From assembly GCA_027577595.1 (NCBI GenBank), contig JANBRJ010000019.1, positions 159,977 through 223,976 on the forward strand: 64,000 bases of DNA. The letters run 5' to 3'. Of this stretch, positions 32,578 to 41,896 are shown piece by piece (the first letter of the stretch is position 1; each line of letters begins with the position of its first letter). The stretch comes from Coemansia sp. RSA 487 (taxonomy: Eukaryota; Kickxellomycota; Kickxellomycetes; Kickxellales; Kickxellaceae). A model generated the notes under the pieces. That model saw only the letters and a list, made by a program, of their open reading frames with translations. It was not told where the DNA came from and searched no databases. A program made the translations under genes and the position numbers.

Positions 32578-32879
32578 AAGCTCTTTTTTGTTTGCTAATG
32601 GATGCGTTGAATCTCCTTTTAATACAGAGACGCTATGAAATTGACAAAAAATACAGAGAAAATTGAGTTGAACTAAGAAACGCGAGTGCAAGAAGCAAAG
32701 AAAAGCAAAGTGCTGCTTTCTCTCCCTCTCCCCCCCCCACATAAACGCGAAAAAGCGTTTCCTGCGAGCAACAAAAAAAGTGCAAGCTTTGATTCGCTTT
32801 GCGCTGTTCTTTTCGCTTTTCTCAATTTCTGTTAGTACTACTTCTTTAATCGTTCTTATTAGTATTTGACAAGACCACA
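32578..32879. other. Intergenic, divergent promoter TFC4/MED4
   Basis: A compact 302-bp divergent promoter with a C10 run near 32728. Nothing else was recognised. Confidence 0.5.
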
Positions 32880-33575
32880 ATGGACGGGGACCTGGATTTC
32901 GAAACCACACCGCTTGTAAACTTGCTGAATGAGCTTCTGACCGAGTACGAAGCCAACGTGCGGTCCCTGCTCAGCCAGCTAGATACCAGTGGAAACCGGC
33001 ACACGGACGCAAACTCTAGCCACCGGAGACTCGAGACCAGCAAGCGGCTTGCATCCCTGGACCTTAACCTGCAGCGACTGTACACCGAAATAACGCACCA
33101 CCAGAGGCGGCAGCAGGAGATCCGTGCGACCCAAGTGCTGTCCATCGAGAGCGGCAAAGCCAAGCTGCAATTCGTCAACAGCATGCTGGATGCCAAACAG
33201 CAGCTCGAAGAAACCCTAGCTGACGTGGATAAGAAGGTTGACCGCGCGCACCAGGCCCAGAAGGCACAGCCGCCCGTTGCCGAGATCATCGAATACGCGA
33301 GAAAGCTTGGCATGTACACCAGTGCACCGCCGAACTTTGACCCCAACAACAACAGGAATGGGCTGCCGCCAGAGCCGCCCCACCCACTGCTGCTCGTTAT
33401 GCGTGCTGGCATACTGAACAGGTACAGAACCAAGAAGGTTACCGCCGAAGACGACGGCAATGAGGACGAGATAGACGAGGACATGTTTGTCTCGCATCTG
33501 GACGACGATCAGTTCGATGATGTCGATGCTGACGACTTGCTTCTGAGCTTGGATCTGAATCCCGATCTCGACTGA
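32880..33575 (+). CDS. MED4: Mediator complex subunit Med4
   Basis: The 231-residue protein has a long coiled-coil N-terminal half (LLNELLTEYEANVRSLLSQL; LETSKRLASLDLNLQRLYTEI) and the Med4 signature VAEIIEYARKLGMYTSAPPN. An acidic tail (EDEIDEDMFV...DLNPDLD) ends the chain. Med4 is an essential part of the Mediator middle module, which links activators to RNA polymerase II. Length matches the fungal family. It converges on the TFB1M-type gene with 113 bp between stops. Confidence 0.92.
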   Translation: MDGDLDFETTPLVNLLNELLTEYEANVRSLLSQLDTSGNRHTDANSSHRRLETSKRLASLDLNLQRLYTEITHHQRRQQEIRATQVLSIESGKAKLQFVNSMLDAKQQLEETLADVDKKVDRAHQAQKAQPPVAEIIEYARKLGMYTSAPPNFDPNNNRNGLPPEPPHPLLLVMRAGILNRYRTKKVTAEDDGNEDEIDEDMFVSHLDDDQFDDVDADDLLLSLDLNPDLD

Positions 33576-33688
33576 AAACGATAAAAAGCATATTTCCATC
33601 TTTTTTCCTCCTACCAACGAAAGCTTTACATGTCTATAACCGTAATTTATTATACACAAATAACTGTCTTTTAAACGCACTTTTCTTT

Positions 33689-34624
33689 TCACGGCAGCTT
33701 GATTCCCCGCTGCTCGATAATACCAGCCAGGGTGCAAAACTTTTCAGTCGGCACGTCCTGCGGACGGAGCGTCGGATCGATTTCGCATTCCTCGAGAAGC
33801 GTCAGCTGGTTGGGGTCCCAGTCTTTGAATATCCTGGCCAGCATTTTCCTCCTCTTCATAAATGCAAAGCGCGTCAGGTGCTCCAGGGTCTTGAGCGACG
33901 ATTGGAGCAGCGGCTTTTCGAGCGGTCGCAGCTGGACCACCGACGCATCGACCTTGGGCCGCGGCACAAAGCTGGATCCTGGCACGTGGTACAGCCGGAA
34001 CGCATCGCACATCGACTGCGCGACGATCGACAACCGCCCCCGGGGCGACTCCGACGCCATTGCAGTAATCCGGTCGGCCACTTCCTTTTGGAACATAAGC
34101 GTCATCGACACATTGGGTGCACTGAATATCCCTTGCCGCGCCGAGAGCAAGTGCAGCCACTGGATCAGCAGGGGCGTAGCCACGTTGAACGGCAAGTTGC
34201 CCAGCAGGTGCACGTACTCGAAGGACACAGCATCCTTTGCTCCGTTTCTCGACTCCAGCTGCAGTCCGTTGTCTATGATCTTCTGGTGGTCCACTTTGAG
34301 CATGTCGCCCAGCATGACGCGGAGCCGCCCGTCCGAGGCATCCTGTAATTGTTGGAGCGTCGGAATGAAGCGCTCGTCCTTTTCTACAGCAACGACTGTG
34401 CGCGCACCGTGGTCAAGAACCGATCGTGTCAGAAGCCCTGGCCCCGGCCCCACCTCCACGCACAGCGCATTGTCCAGCTCCAGCCCTGCCAAGCTTACTA
34501 TTTTGTCCGTCACGTTCTTGTCCATGATAAAATTCTGACTGAGCTGCTGTTTGGCACGCAAATTGTACAAGCGGACAAGCTCCCGGATCGACGGGAGCTT
34601 TGGGAGCTTTTTTGCTGGTGGCAT
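33689..34624 (-). CDS. Mitochondrial rRNA adenine dimethyltransferase (TFB1M type)
   Basis: The 311-residue KsgA/Dim1-superfamily protein begins LPSIRELVRLYNLRAKQQLSQNFI, nearly the TFB1M lead sequence. SAM motif I is EVGPGPGLLTRSVL, motif IV is LLGNLPFNVATPL, and FVPRPKVDASVV and IDPTLRPQDVP follow in the family order. TFB1M dimethylates two adenines in the small mitochondrial rRNA hairpin. The catalytic NLPF motif is intact, unlike budding-yeast Mtf1, which has become only a transcription factor. Dim1, the nuclear paralogue, differs in its N-terminus. The gene has no intron. Confidence 0.9.
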   Translation of the reverse strand: MPPAKKLPKLPSIRELVRLYNLRAKQQLSQNFIMDKNVTDKIVSLAGLELDNALCVEVGPGPGLLTRSVLDHGARTVVAVEKDERFIPTLQQLQDASDGRLRVMLGDMLKVDHQKIIDNGLQLESRNGAKDAVSFEYVHLLGNLPFNVATPLLIQWLHLLSARQGIFSAPNVSMTLMFQKEVADRITAMASESPRGRLSIVAQSMCDAFRLYHVPGSSFVPRPKVDASVVQLRPLEKPLLQSSLKTLEHLTRFAFMKRRKMLARIFKDWDPNQLTLLEECEIDPTLRPQDVPTEKFCTLAGIIEQRGIKLP

Positions 34625-34672
34625 AGCTTCTCAAGATATCTCGTGTATTTTTGTACAAGGATTGGAGCAGGA

Positions 34673-34710
<38 letters not shown>

Positions 34711-35088
34711 AATAGGAAGATATCAGAAGAGTTTACGCTACCTTTTGTTGAAAAGGCGAAACAAGTTCCCAATTTCAGATTGTTTCATTTTTGCTATATC
34801 CATCCACGGACAAACTGAAAAATTTTGGGAACGAGGATCCAGCTAGTGTTTTAAGCTACAGCGATTAAAAATCTAAATATTTTTTAAAAACTGAACGATA
34901 GTGTGCCATCTTTGGCGCCAGCACAACTAATCCATTGCTTTTTTTTGGCGGCTACAGCCAAAAAGAACTGACATGTAAGTATCCAAATAAAGAAGATATG
35001 CAAACGTAAAAAGGTGAAAACAGGACACTAAGGGAAAATACACAAATAATTCACAAACAAAGGAAAGAAACAAGTAGCAATTTCAGGT
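34625..35088. other. Intergenic with GA microsatellite
   Basis: The spacer between two minus-strand genes holds a GA tract just upstream of the TFB1M-type start. No gene is seen. Confidence 0.5.
34678..34708. repeat. GA dinucleotide microsatellite
   Basis: About 15 uninterrupted GA units, 54 bp upstream of the TFB1M-type start codon. Confidence 0.95.
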
Positions 35089-36240
35089 CTATTCAAGGGC
35101 AAACCTCTCGTGGACCTGTGTGTACTCGTCGTTGTCGTTATGGTGGTGGTGGTGGTGATGGTGGGAGCTGCTGCCTTCAACACCGCTGTCGCCCCTACCC
35201 CTACCATTCCCAAGCAACAAGTTGTTGGCTTTGAGCTGTGCCTTGCGGGCATCGTAGTCAGATATGGCTTCCTTGAGGCCGATGCCAAAGTTGCGGTAGC
35301 AGCGGATCGACACGTAGACGGTGACTAAGATAAGCGCAAGCGTGACCACAATGAAGAACGTCAAGTACTTTCTGCTGTCCAAGTACGGGTCATTGTTCTT
35401 GTCAATGCCCACGTTCATACGCACCAGCTTGTAGATGAAATACGCGGGCGACAGACCCAGACATACGATGACGACAATCATAACCACCCGCTTTTCGACT
35501 TTAAGTGCCCAGAACGACAGCACAAGGAACACGATGCTCCCAGGAATCACCACCCCGATCTGCACCCATGTCTCGGGGTCGCTGACACGCAGCACCAGCG
35601 TCGCCAACTGTACCGAGTACGAAATGAAAAAGAAGATGTCCAGTTTCAGAAGTGTCAGCAAGATCTGGTGCCACTTGTACGCGCGGCGGAGTGCCAAATT
35701 CGCGCCCAGCTTCTTGTACGTTTGCCAGCCAAATAGCTGGTACAGCTCCCATGTCAGCGTGGCAAAGGCGATCGAGCACAGCGCGTACACGACCATCGTA
35801 GTTATCTGCAGGATGCGCATATCGTTGTCTTTCTGGAATATACCGGCCGACGCGCTCGGGTGGATATAGAACGTCGTGTACTGAATGAGCGAGTAGATGA
35901 GGCACATAACGTTGAACAGCGTTGCGGCGATTATTTGGATAGTGTTCTTGTGTGCCACGGCTTCCCAGCACAGCATCAGCAGGAAGAACTGCGCGACGAT
36001 GAAGATAACGTCGTATACGATGAACGATTCTTGCGTGATCGTCATTGTACCGTTGGTGTTTTGGACACCGAAGCCCCAGAGGCTCTCGGTGCCGTTTTTG
36101 TAGATATCCACTGTGCGCTTGATAACGTATCCTTGGATGCAGATGATGGCAAACACCTCGAGCAGAGCCACGACGATAAACAGCCGCGCCCAGAGCGATG
36201 TCGGAATGCCAAAGTTCTTTAGCGTCAGCCGCTTTTTCAT
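35089..36240 (-). CDS. UPF0658-type Golgi multi-span membrane protein
   Basis: The 383-residue protein has about eight hydrophobic segments beginning at LFIVVALLEVFAIICIQGYV. The central block WELYQLFGWQTYKKLGANLALRRAYKWHQILLTLLKLDIFFF is of the kind seen in the UPF0658 family of fungal Golgi membrane proteins (S. pombe SPAC1952.10c). The molecular role of the family is unknown to me. The C-terminal tail carries a His8 run encoded by a GTG/ATG-rich repeat on the plus strand (35141-35165). The ATG at 36240 starts MKKRLTLKNFG; the open reading continues upstream only from weak codons. Confidence 0.75.
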   Translation of the reverse strand: MKKRLTLKNFGIPTSLWARLFIVVALLEVFAIICIQGYVIKRTVDIYKNGTESLWGFGVQNTNGTMTITQESFIVYDVIFIVAQFFLLMLCWEAVAHKNTIQIIAATLFNVMCLIYSLIQYTTFYIHPSASAGIFQKDNDMRILQITTMVVYALCSIAFATLTWELYQLFGWQTYKKLGANLALRRAYKWHQILLTLLKLDIFFFISYSVQLATLVLRVSDPETWVQIGVVIPGSIVFLVLSFWALKVEKRVVMIVVIVCLGLSPAYFIYKLVRMNVGIDKNNDPYLDSRKYLTFFIVVTLALILVTVYVSIRCYRNFGIGLKEAISDYDARKAQLKANNLLLGNGRGRGDSGVEGSSSHHHHHHHHNDNDEYTQVHERFALE

Positions 36241-37301
36241 GTTTTGGCTAAGCGGCGCTTGCGCTGTGAAGTAGGAAAAATAAGTACAAAAACAGGCAAT
36301 TTCGAAAAAAAAAGTAAACAACGCAAATTGAGCGGGTTTGTCAGTGCAAATTCAAGAGAAAGAGTGGGAAAAAAAAAAAGCAAACAAGAGTCAAACGGAA
36401 GAGGTGCAAGCAGCACAAGCGGCACAAGCGGCACAAGCAGCACAGGATGAAACAAGAAAAGGCGTGCATAGCTTGTGCTAGATGTTGCGTGCCTGAAAAT
36501 TAGCTGAGAGCGCATGCAGCATTGTGATGGGCCCAACCGCCTCAGTAAAAAAAAAAGCCTTTTAGCTAAAGTTTACGCGTAGGGGGAGGGGGAGGAAGCG
36601 TGTTTGCTCATAGGCATTGTTTACATCCGCCAAAAACAAGCCTCTTATTTCTTTTGAGAAGAACGAACAGACTGAGAGTGCAAAGTTGAGCTGGCTCCAG
36701 AACGCAATGCATGGCACACGGACCGCCGACCTGCTCGCAAGTATCAGATGCACTTTCTGAGCGGCAGAAATCAAGCATGGCTTGCCAAAGCGTATCGTTT
36801 CTTTGACTTTGAAATGAGACAAGGCTATTGCAGCCTGGACAAGCTCTCTCTTATATTAGCTTTATTTGTGCTGCAATACTTTTCAGCTATACCAGTAGCT
36901 ATCTATCTCCTTCGTTTGAATTTAGCACTCAATCGGAAACAAAGGGGTTTCGCTAATTTCTGTTCTTCTGTTCTGCTTTGTAGCAGCAATTTTGTGTTTC
37001 TCTTATTGACAGCGTCTGTCAGCATTACATTCCGTTTCGTAAGCTTGCCTACTGTTCCGCAGAGTTGACAGTTATTTCTCTTCTTCTGAACCAAACGTGC
37101 CCCGTCTTTCTTCTCTATTATCCTTCGCATACAAGCTTTTCTTATTTGTTTTTGTTCTATACCCATCCCCTTTATTGAATTGTTGCTTTCATTTGTCAAA
37201 GCATTTTGTACACAAGCCAGAGTTGGTTGTATTTGGAGCAACTGCCAAAAGCATATCAACAACAAAACAGCAAGACTAGTCCGCAGCATACGTACAAAAG
37301 G
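36241..37301. other. Intergenic, divergent promoter UPF0658/NDR kinase
   Basis: About 1.06 kb between divergent genes. It holds a short tandem repeat (36404-36446) and a long 5' leader before the kinase. No gene was recognised. Confidence 0.5.
36404..36446. repeat. 9-bp tandem repeat
   Basis: Four to five copies of CACAAGCGG/CACAAGCAG in tandem in the divergent promoter. Confidence 0.85.
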
Positions 37302-39095
37302 ATGAACGACTTTGGAGGCGGCAGCGAAAGCGCGCCAAACAGCACCAATAGCACCAACAACCCAGGCAGTCGGCCATTCACGCCTAACATAGGAGCTGCC
37401 AGCAACTTGGTGGCCGAGGAGGGGCGGATAACCGCATCGCCTGCGCTCTCGGTGCGGTCCTCGCATTCGGTGCAGTCGCTGCAGTCGGACGTACCTACAA
37501 TCAACACGGGGATGGCCAACATGGGTGTCAGCGGAGCCGCAGGCACCACCCCGATGAGCGGAGTCAGCGCTATAGACGACGACGAGCCATTTGCACGGTC
37601 GGCAGCCAGTTACACGCGGGCCACCGTCGAGAAAGCCACTGTCGCCAAGCTCAAGCTCGAGTCGTTCTACAAGGACTTGATGGCGCAATGCATCGAGCGC
37701 AACCAGCGCAGAAAGGACCTGGAACAGCGGCTGCTGACGGAGAGCGGCTCGTCGTCCGAGGAGCGCAAGCACAGGCAGCTGCAGAGCCTGGGAACCAAGG
37801 AGGGCGGGTTCATGCGACTGCGCCGGACAAAGCTCAGCGTCAACGACTTTGAGACCGTCAAGGTCATTGGGCGCGGCGCGTTCGGCGAGGTACGCCTTGT
37901 GCAAAAGCACGACACTGGCAAGATCTTTGCGATGAAGATTCTGCGCAAGACTGAGATGATCAAGAAGGACCAGCTTGCGCACGTCCGCGCCGAGCGCGAT
38001 GTGCTGGCAGAGTCCGACTCGATGTGGGTGGTGCAGCTGTACTTTTCGTTCCAGGACGTGCGCAACCTGTACCTGATCATGGAGTTTTTGCCCGGCGGCG
38101 ACCTGATGACCATGCTTATCAAGTACGACATCTTCCCCGAAGACGTCACCCGCTTCTACATGGCCGAGTGCGTCCTGGCTCTCGAGGACGTCCACCGCCT
38201 CGGCTTCATCCACCGCGACATAAAGCCCGACAACATTCTGATTGACAAGGACGGCCACATCAAGCTGTCGGACTTTGGCCTGTCCACGGGCTTCCACCGC
38301 CAACACGATTCCACATACTACCAGAAGCTTCTCGACAGCATCCACAAGGAGCACCCAGACGACCCAGCAGCAGCAGCCGCTGTCGGCGCCACGCCCAGTG
38401 CCGCTGCCGCCGCTGCCGGCCAAGACGGCCCTGGCGCTGATAATTCCAGCAAACAGCCGATCGAGACACTCCGTCGCGAAATAACGCTCACGCTGTCGAG
38501 CAAAGAGAAGCTTGCCACATGGAAACGCAACCGCCGGCAGCTGGCGTACTCCACAGTCGGCACGCCCGACTATATTGCGCCCGAGATCTTCCTGCAGCAA
38601 GGGTACAACAAGACGTGCGACTGGTGGTCGCTGGGCGCCATCATGTTCGAATGTCTCGCCGGATACCCCCCATTCTGCAGCGACAACTCGCACGAGACGT
38701 ACCGCAAAATCATGCACTGGCGCGAGTCTCTGGTGTTCCCCAAGGACGTCAGGCTGTCGCCCGAGTCCGTGCACCTGATCCGCTCGCTCCTCTGCGACCA
38801 GCAGAACAGGCTGGGTCGCAACGGCGCGTGGGAGCTCAAGCAGCACCCGTTTTTCAACGGTGTCGACTGGGCATCGCTGCGCACGCGCACGCGGCCGCCG
38901 TGGATCCCGCCGCTGTCCTCAATCACTGACACCTCTCACTTCCCCATCGATGAGATTGACCAGACCACGTCGCCCTTCGACAACCCCTCCGCCCCCGTGG
39001 CGCCCACCACAGATTCTGAGCCCCAGAAGGACCTGGCCTTTGTCGGATACACGTATAAACGCTTCGACATGCTTACCCGCAAAAACGCCTTCTAG
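37302..39095 (+). CDS. CBK1: NDR/LATS-family protein kinase (Cbk1/Orb6/Cot-1)
   Basis: The 597-residue AGC kinase has a Ser/Asn-rich N-terminus, the Mob-binding N-terminal regulatory helix ([29 protein letters not shown]), and the kinase domain from about residue 185: [32 protein letters not shown]. The NDR-specific insert ahead of the activation loop ends [22 protein letters not shown], with the autophosphorylation Ser. The hydrophobic motif [10 protein letters not shown] is at the C-terminus. With Mob2 this kinase controls polarised growth and cell separation. An Ala/Pro-rich stretch (about 370-400) in the insert is longer than usual. ATG at 37302; upstream reading starts only at TTG. Confidence 0.94.
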   Translation: MNDFGGGSESAPNSTNSTNNPGSRPFTPNIGAASNLVAEEGRITASPALSVRSSHSVQSLQSDVPTINTGMANMGVSGAAGTTPMSGVSAIDDDEPFARSAASYTRATVEKATVAKLKLESFYKDLMAQCIERNQRRKDLEQRLLTESGSSSEERKHRQLQSLGTKEGGFMRLRRTKLSVNDFETVKVIGRGAFGEVRLVQKHDTGKIFAMKILRKTEMIKKDQLAHVRAERDVLAESDSMWVVQLYFSFQDVRNLYLIMEFLPGGDLMTMLIKYDIFPEDVTRFYMAECVLALEDVHRLGFIHRDIKPDNILIDKDGHIKLSDFGLSTGFHRQHDSTYYQKLLDSIHKEHPDDPAAAAAVGATPSAAAAAAGQDGPGADNSSKQPIETLRREITLTLSSKEKLATWKRNRRQLAYSTVGTPDYIAPEIFLQQGYNKTCDWWSLGAIMFECLAGYPPFCSDNSHETYRKIMHWRESLVFPKDVRLSPESVHLIRSLLCDQQNRLGRNGAWELKQHPFFNGVDWASLRTRTRPPWIPPLSSITDTSHFPIDEIDQTTSPFDNPSAPVAPTTDSEPQKDLAFVGYTYKRFDMLTRKNAF

Positions 39096-39268
39096 CCTCA
39101 TCATCTTCTTTATCTCTTCCTATAAGCGAATATCTTTGCTCCGCCCAACCTCACACACCACACAGCCACACTCTAGCTTTACCAATTTTCTTTACCTTTA
39201 CACAGATTTATATAGTTATCCACCCAAACTCATGTCCAACAACAGCACAATGCTGCGCAAATGGACGG

Positions 39269-40951
39269 CTATGCAAACGGATCCAGAGCAGTGATATTGT
39301 CGTTCGGATCATACTGCTTCGCTAGCTGCCAATACGTATCGCACCCCGCGCCAGCCAGCCAGCTCTTTGCCTGTATTTCAGCTGGGCACTTGCGGAGTCT
39401 GAATTGCGTGAACCTTCGCTTCTCGACTTCGCCCTGCCAGATCAAATGGCACACATTGTCCGAATAATCCACTTGATCTTCAGATGCCTCTTGGTCTTGG
39501 TGGAGAGGCATCTGTTCCAAAGACGTGTGTGCCGTAGAGTCAAGCTTGGGCTGACTGTCGGTCCAGTCGATTCTGCGCAGCATCAGCTTCTTGTACGCCT
39601 TGACGAACTTTGCAGCGCCCTCAACGACAACCACGCTCATTTGTGGACACACCAGCGCACATCCTGTCAAGTTCATTTGGTTTGCATTGACGGTCACCTT
39701 GTACTTGTGTTGCGGGTGCGAAAGCTTGTCCATCTTGAATACCGCGCACACCAGCCCGTCCCTTGCTTCAGCCTCCTGCGCCTTCGACTCTGCCTTCTCT
39801 TTGCGCTGCTCCTTGGTCAGCTTGCGCGCCTGGTTCTGGGCATTGTGCTTTTCGAGTCGCTCGCCCATCTGCTTGCGCACCTCTGCCTCCAACTTGGTTG
39901 GATCCGGGACCGACTGGGTCGCCATGACGTGCATAAAGTTGGACATTCGCAATTTGGGCTTCTCGGGCGGCTCCAGGCCAAGCATGACTTTTTCACGGTG
40001 CTCGCGCTGCTGGTCGAGGCGACGCTGGCGGCGGATTTTCTTGCGCTCCTTGCGCGTCAAGATCAGCTGGCTTGGTGCCACGCTCATTGCGCGTATTGGT
40101 TCCGGCGGCTCGATGGGAACCGGATGTTGTACATAGACGGTGACCAGCGAGTCAGCGCCATCTAGTTTAAAAGCTGAGTCGTAGGACTCGTCGTTCGAAA
40201 GGAACGGCATGTCCCACCATTCGACCCCCGGTGGCTCCGGTGGCCGTATGGCAGTTACATCAAGGACTTCCTCTGCAAGCCGTGCTTTGGCTGCGCGCTC
40301 AGCGATCTCTGCCTTCAGTTGCTCCATTTTGGCCTCAGCTCTTTGTTTTTCTGCTTGCGCGACGAATTGCCCGGGCCGCACAAAATGGAACTGCTTTGCG
40401 TGTTTGCGCGTTTGGGGCTCAGCCTTGGGTCGTCCGCCCATGTGTGTGTCGTAGTAGGGGTTCTTTTCGGGATCCATGAACGATGCAGGCGCTTCGCGCT
40501 CGATTTTGAGCTGCCGTGGGGGCTCTTTCCGCTGGTTTGCTTTTATTGACGAGATCCGTGGCATCGTTGACAGTTTGGCGCGCTTTGCATTGTGTCCAAG
40601 GGGCTTGTAGTCGCCACGGAGCATTGGGTGGAGCTCCTGTGCATGCGTCTGTTGCTTTGGTTGTGTTTGGATCGGTGGGGGTGCTGTGTTTGTGCTGCCG
40701 CCAAGGTTCTGGCCTTTCAGTTTTGCCTCGATACGTGCTCTGGTTGCAGCAATCGTGTCCTGCAGCGACGCTTGATCCAGCGGTTTTGCGGGCTGTGCCG
40801 CCAGTTGCTGTTGTGGTGGCGCTGTTGGACGCTGTGCGCTTGCACCTCCGCTGGTAGGCAGATTCATGCTTGCTATGCGCGAGAGAACCTCTGCACGTTT
40901 CTTTGCAATCAGCGCATTGATTTCCTCTTGGCTCTTCGGGGGCTGTGACAT
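39269..40951 (-). CDS. PRP3: U4/U6 snRNP protein Prp3
   Basis: The 560-residue protein shows the Prp3 core: NPYYDTHMGGRPKAEPQTRK, FHFVRPGQFVAQAEKQRAEA, PPEPPGVEWWDMPFL, then a Lys/Arg/Glu-rich helix and the C-terminal ferredoxin-like DUF1115 domain (LVCAVFKMDKLSHPQHKYKVTVNANQMNLTG). Prp3 binds U4/U6 stem II and U6 3' end and stabilises the tri-snRNP. No introns. It converges with the NDR kinase gene (173 bp between stops) and is divergent from the WD40 gene. Confidence 0.95.
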   Translation of the reverse strand: MSQPPKSQEEINALIAKKRAEVLSRIASMNLPTSGGASAQRPTAPPQQQLAAQPAKPLDQASLQDTIAATRARIEAKLKGQNLGGSTNTAPPPIQTQPKQQTHAQELHPMLRGDYKPLGHNAKRAKLSTMPRISSIKANQRKEPPRQLKIEREAPASFMDPEKNPYYDTHMGGRPKAEPQTRKHAKQFHFVRPGQFVAQAEKQRAEAKMEQLKAEIAERAAKARLAEEVLDVTAIRPPEPPGVEWWDMPFLSNDESYDSAFKLDGADSLVTVYVQHPVPIEPPEPIRAMSVAPSQLILTRKERKKIRRQRRLDQQREHREKVMLGLEPPEKPKLRMSNFMHVMATQSVPDPTKLEAEVRKQMGERLEKHNAQNQARKLTKEQRKEKAESKAQEAEARDGLVCAVFKMDKLSHPQHKYKVTVNANQMNLTGCALVCPQMSVVVVEGAAKFVKAYKKLMLRRIDWTDSQPKLDSTAHTSLEQMPLHQDQEASEDQVDYSDNVCHLIWQGEVEKRRFTQFRLRKCPAEIQAKSWLAGAGCDTYWQLAKQYDPNDNITALDPFA

Positions 40952-41896
40952 TTTGAAGATGCACGAAAATGTTAAGAAATAAGGAACTACAGCAGCTATC
41001 TACTGTGCACTAGCAGGGATTTCCCCTCATTTTCTTTTTTCACAACATACAGCTCCTATCAACTCTTAAGCATGTATGGGGAATTGATCAAGTTTTTGCT
41101 AATTATCCAATCACTGATTTTCAAATTACAGTCTCAGCCAGACGCGACAAACGCTTGCCAAATATTTCTGTGCTTGCAACGCGTATCTGTAACGCGTTTT
41201 TTCCACTCTTTCAGTCTCTCATTCTACTGCTGTAAATAAGTACGAAAAAAAATAATCGTACCTTCAAACCTCTTTCTTAATTTTGGTTTCTTTCCTTCTT
41301 CCTTTACCTGTTTTTCTTGTCTATGCGTTCATTTCTTTATGCTTTATTCGTTTAATACAGCAGCATACCTCTGTACTTTTTATTATTTCTCTCCAATTGA
41401 TACATACTATACTTGCGATATCCACTACGACAAGGGCGCATTGTTTCTCACAGAAATAAAGTATGTGCCTATTTGGTAGCAGAACAGCAGAGAACGTTTG
41501 CCTTACTCCGCCCATTCTCATGTGCAGAATAATACACGGCGTGAATGCATAAGCCCAAAACTTTGTTGTTCGCACTTGCCTGTTTCTTTTTTTTTTCCTA
41601 GTGTGTTACTAGCTTGAACGAGTGCCAATCGAAACACACGTTCTGCAAGTTGTCTTCCCTTTTTAATTATTTCCTGTTGCTGCTTTCTCTTTCTTGCATT
41701 CCTGCTGACAATATTCTCTGCCTGTTATAGCTATACTCTTTTCCTTTGAACCACTGTTTGTAGATACTCGGAGACCTTTTTTTTATTCCACAAGCCAGAG
41801 TTTTATACAATCAAAACACGTTGCTGCGACTACAAGACTAGCATAGGCACCTCTTTGTTTACCTTTTTCTTGCGCATTATTCAAATTATCGTTGAA
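40952..41896. other. Intergenic, divergent promoter PRP3/WD40 gene
   Basis: About 945 bp of AT- and pyrimidine-rich DNA between divergent genes. Short open frames only; nothing recognised. Confidence 0.5.

Noticed and set aside
36903-38846. 647-codon open reading on the minus strand
   Set aside because: Antisense to the NDR kinase gene; composition is that of a reverse-frame shadow and no family motif is present.
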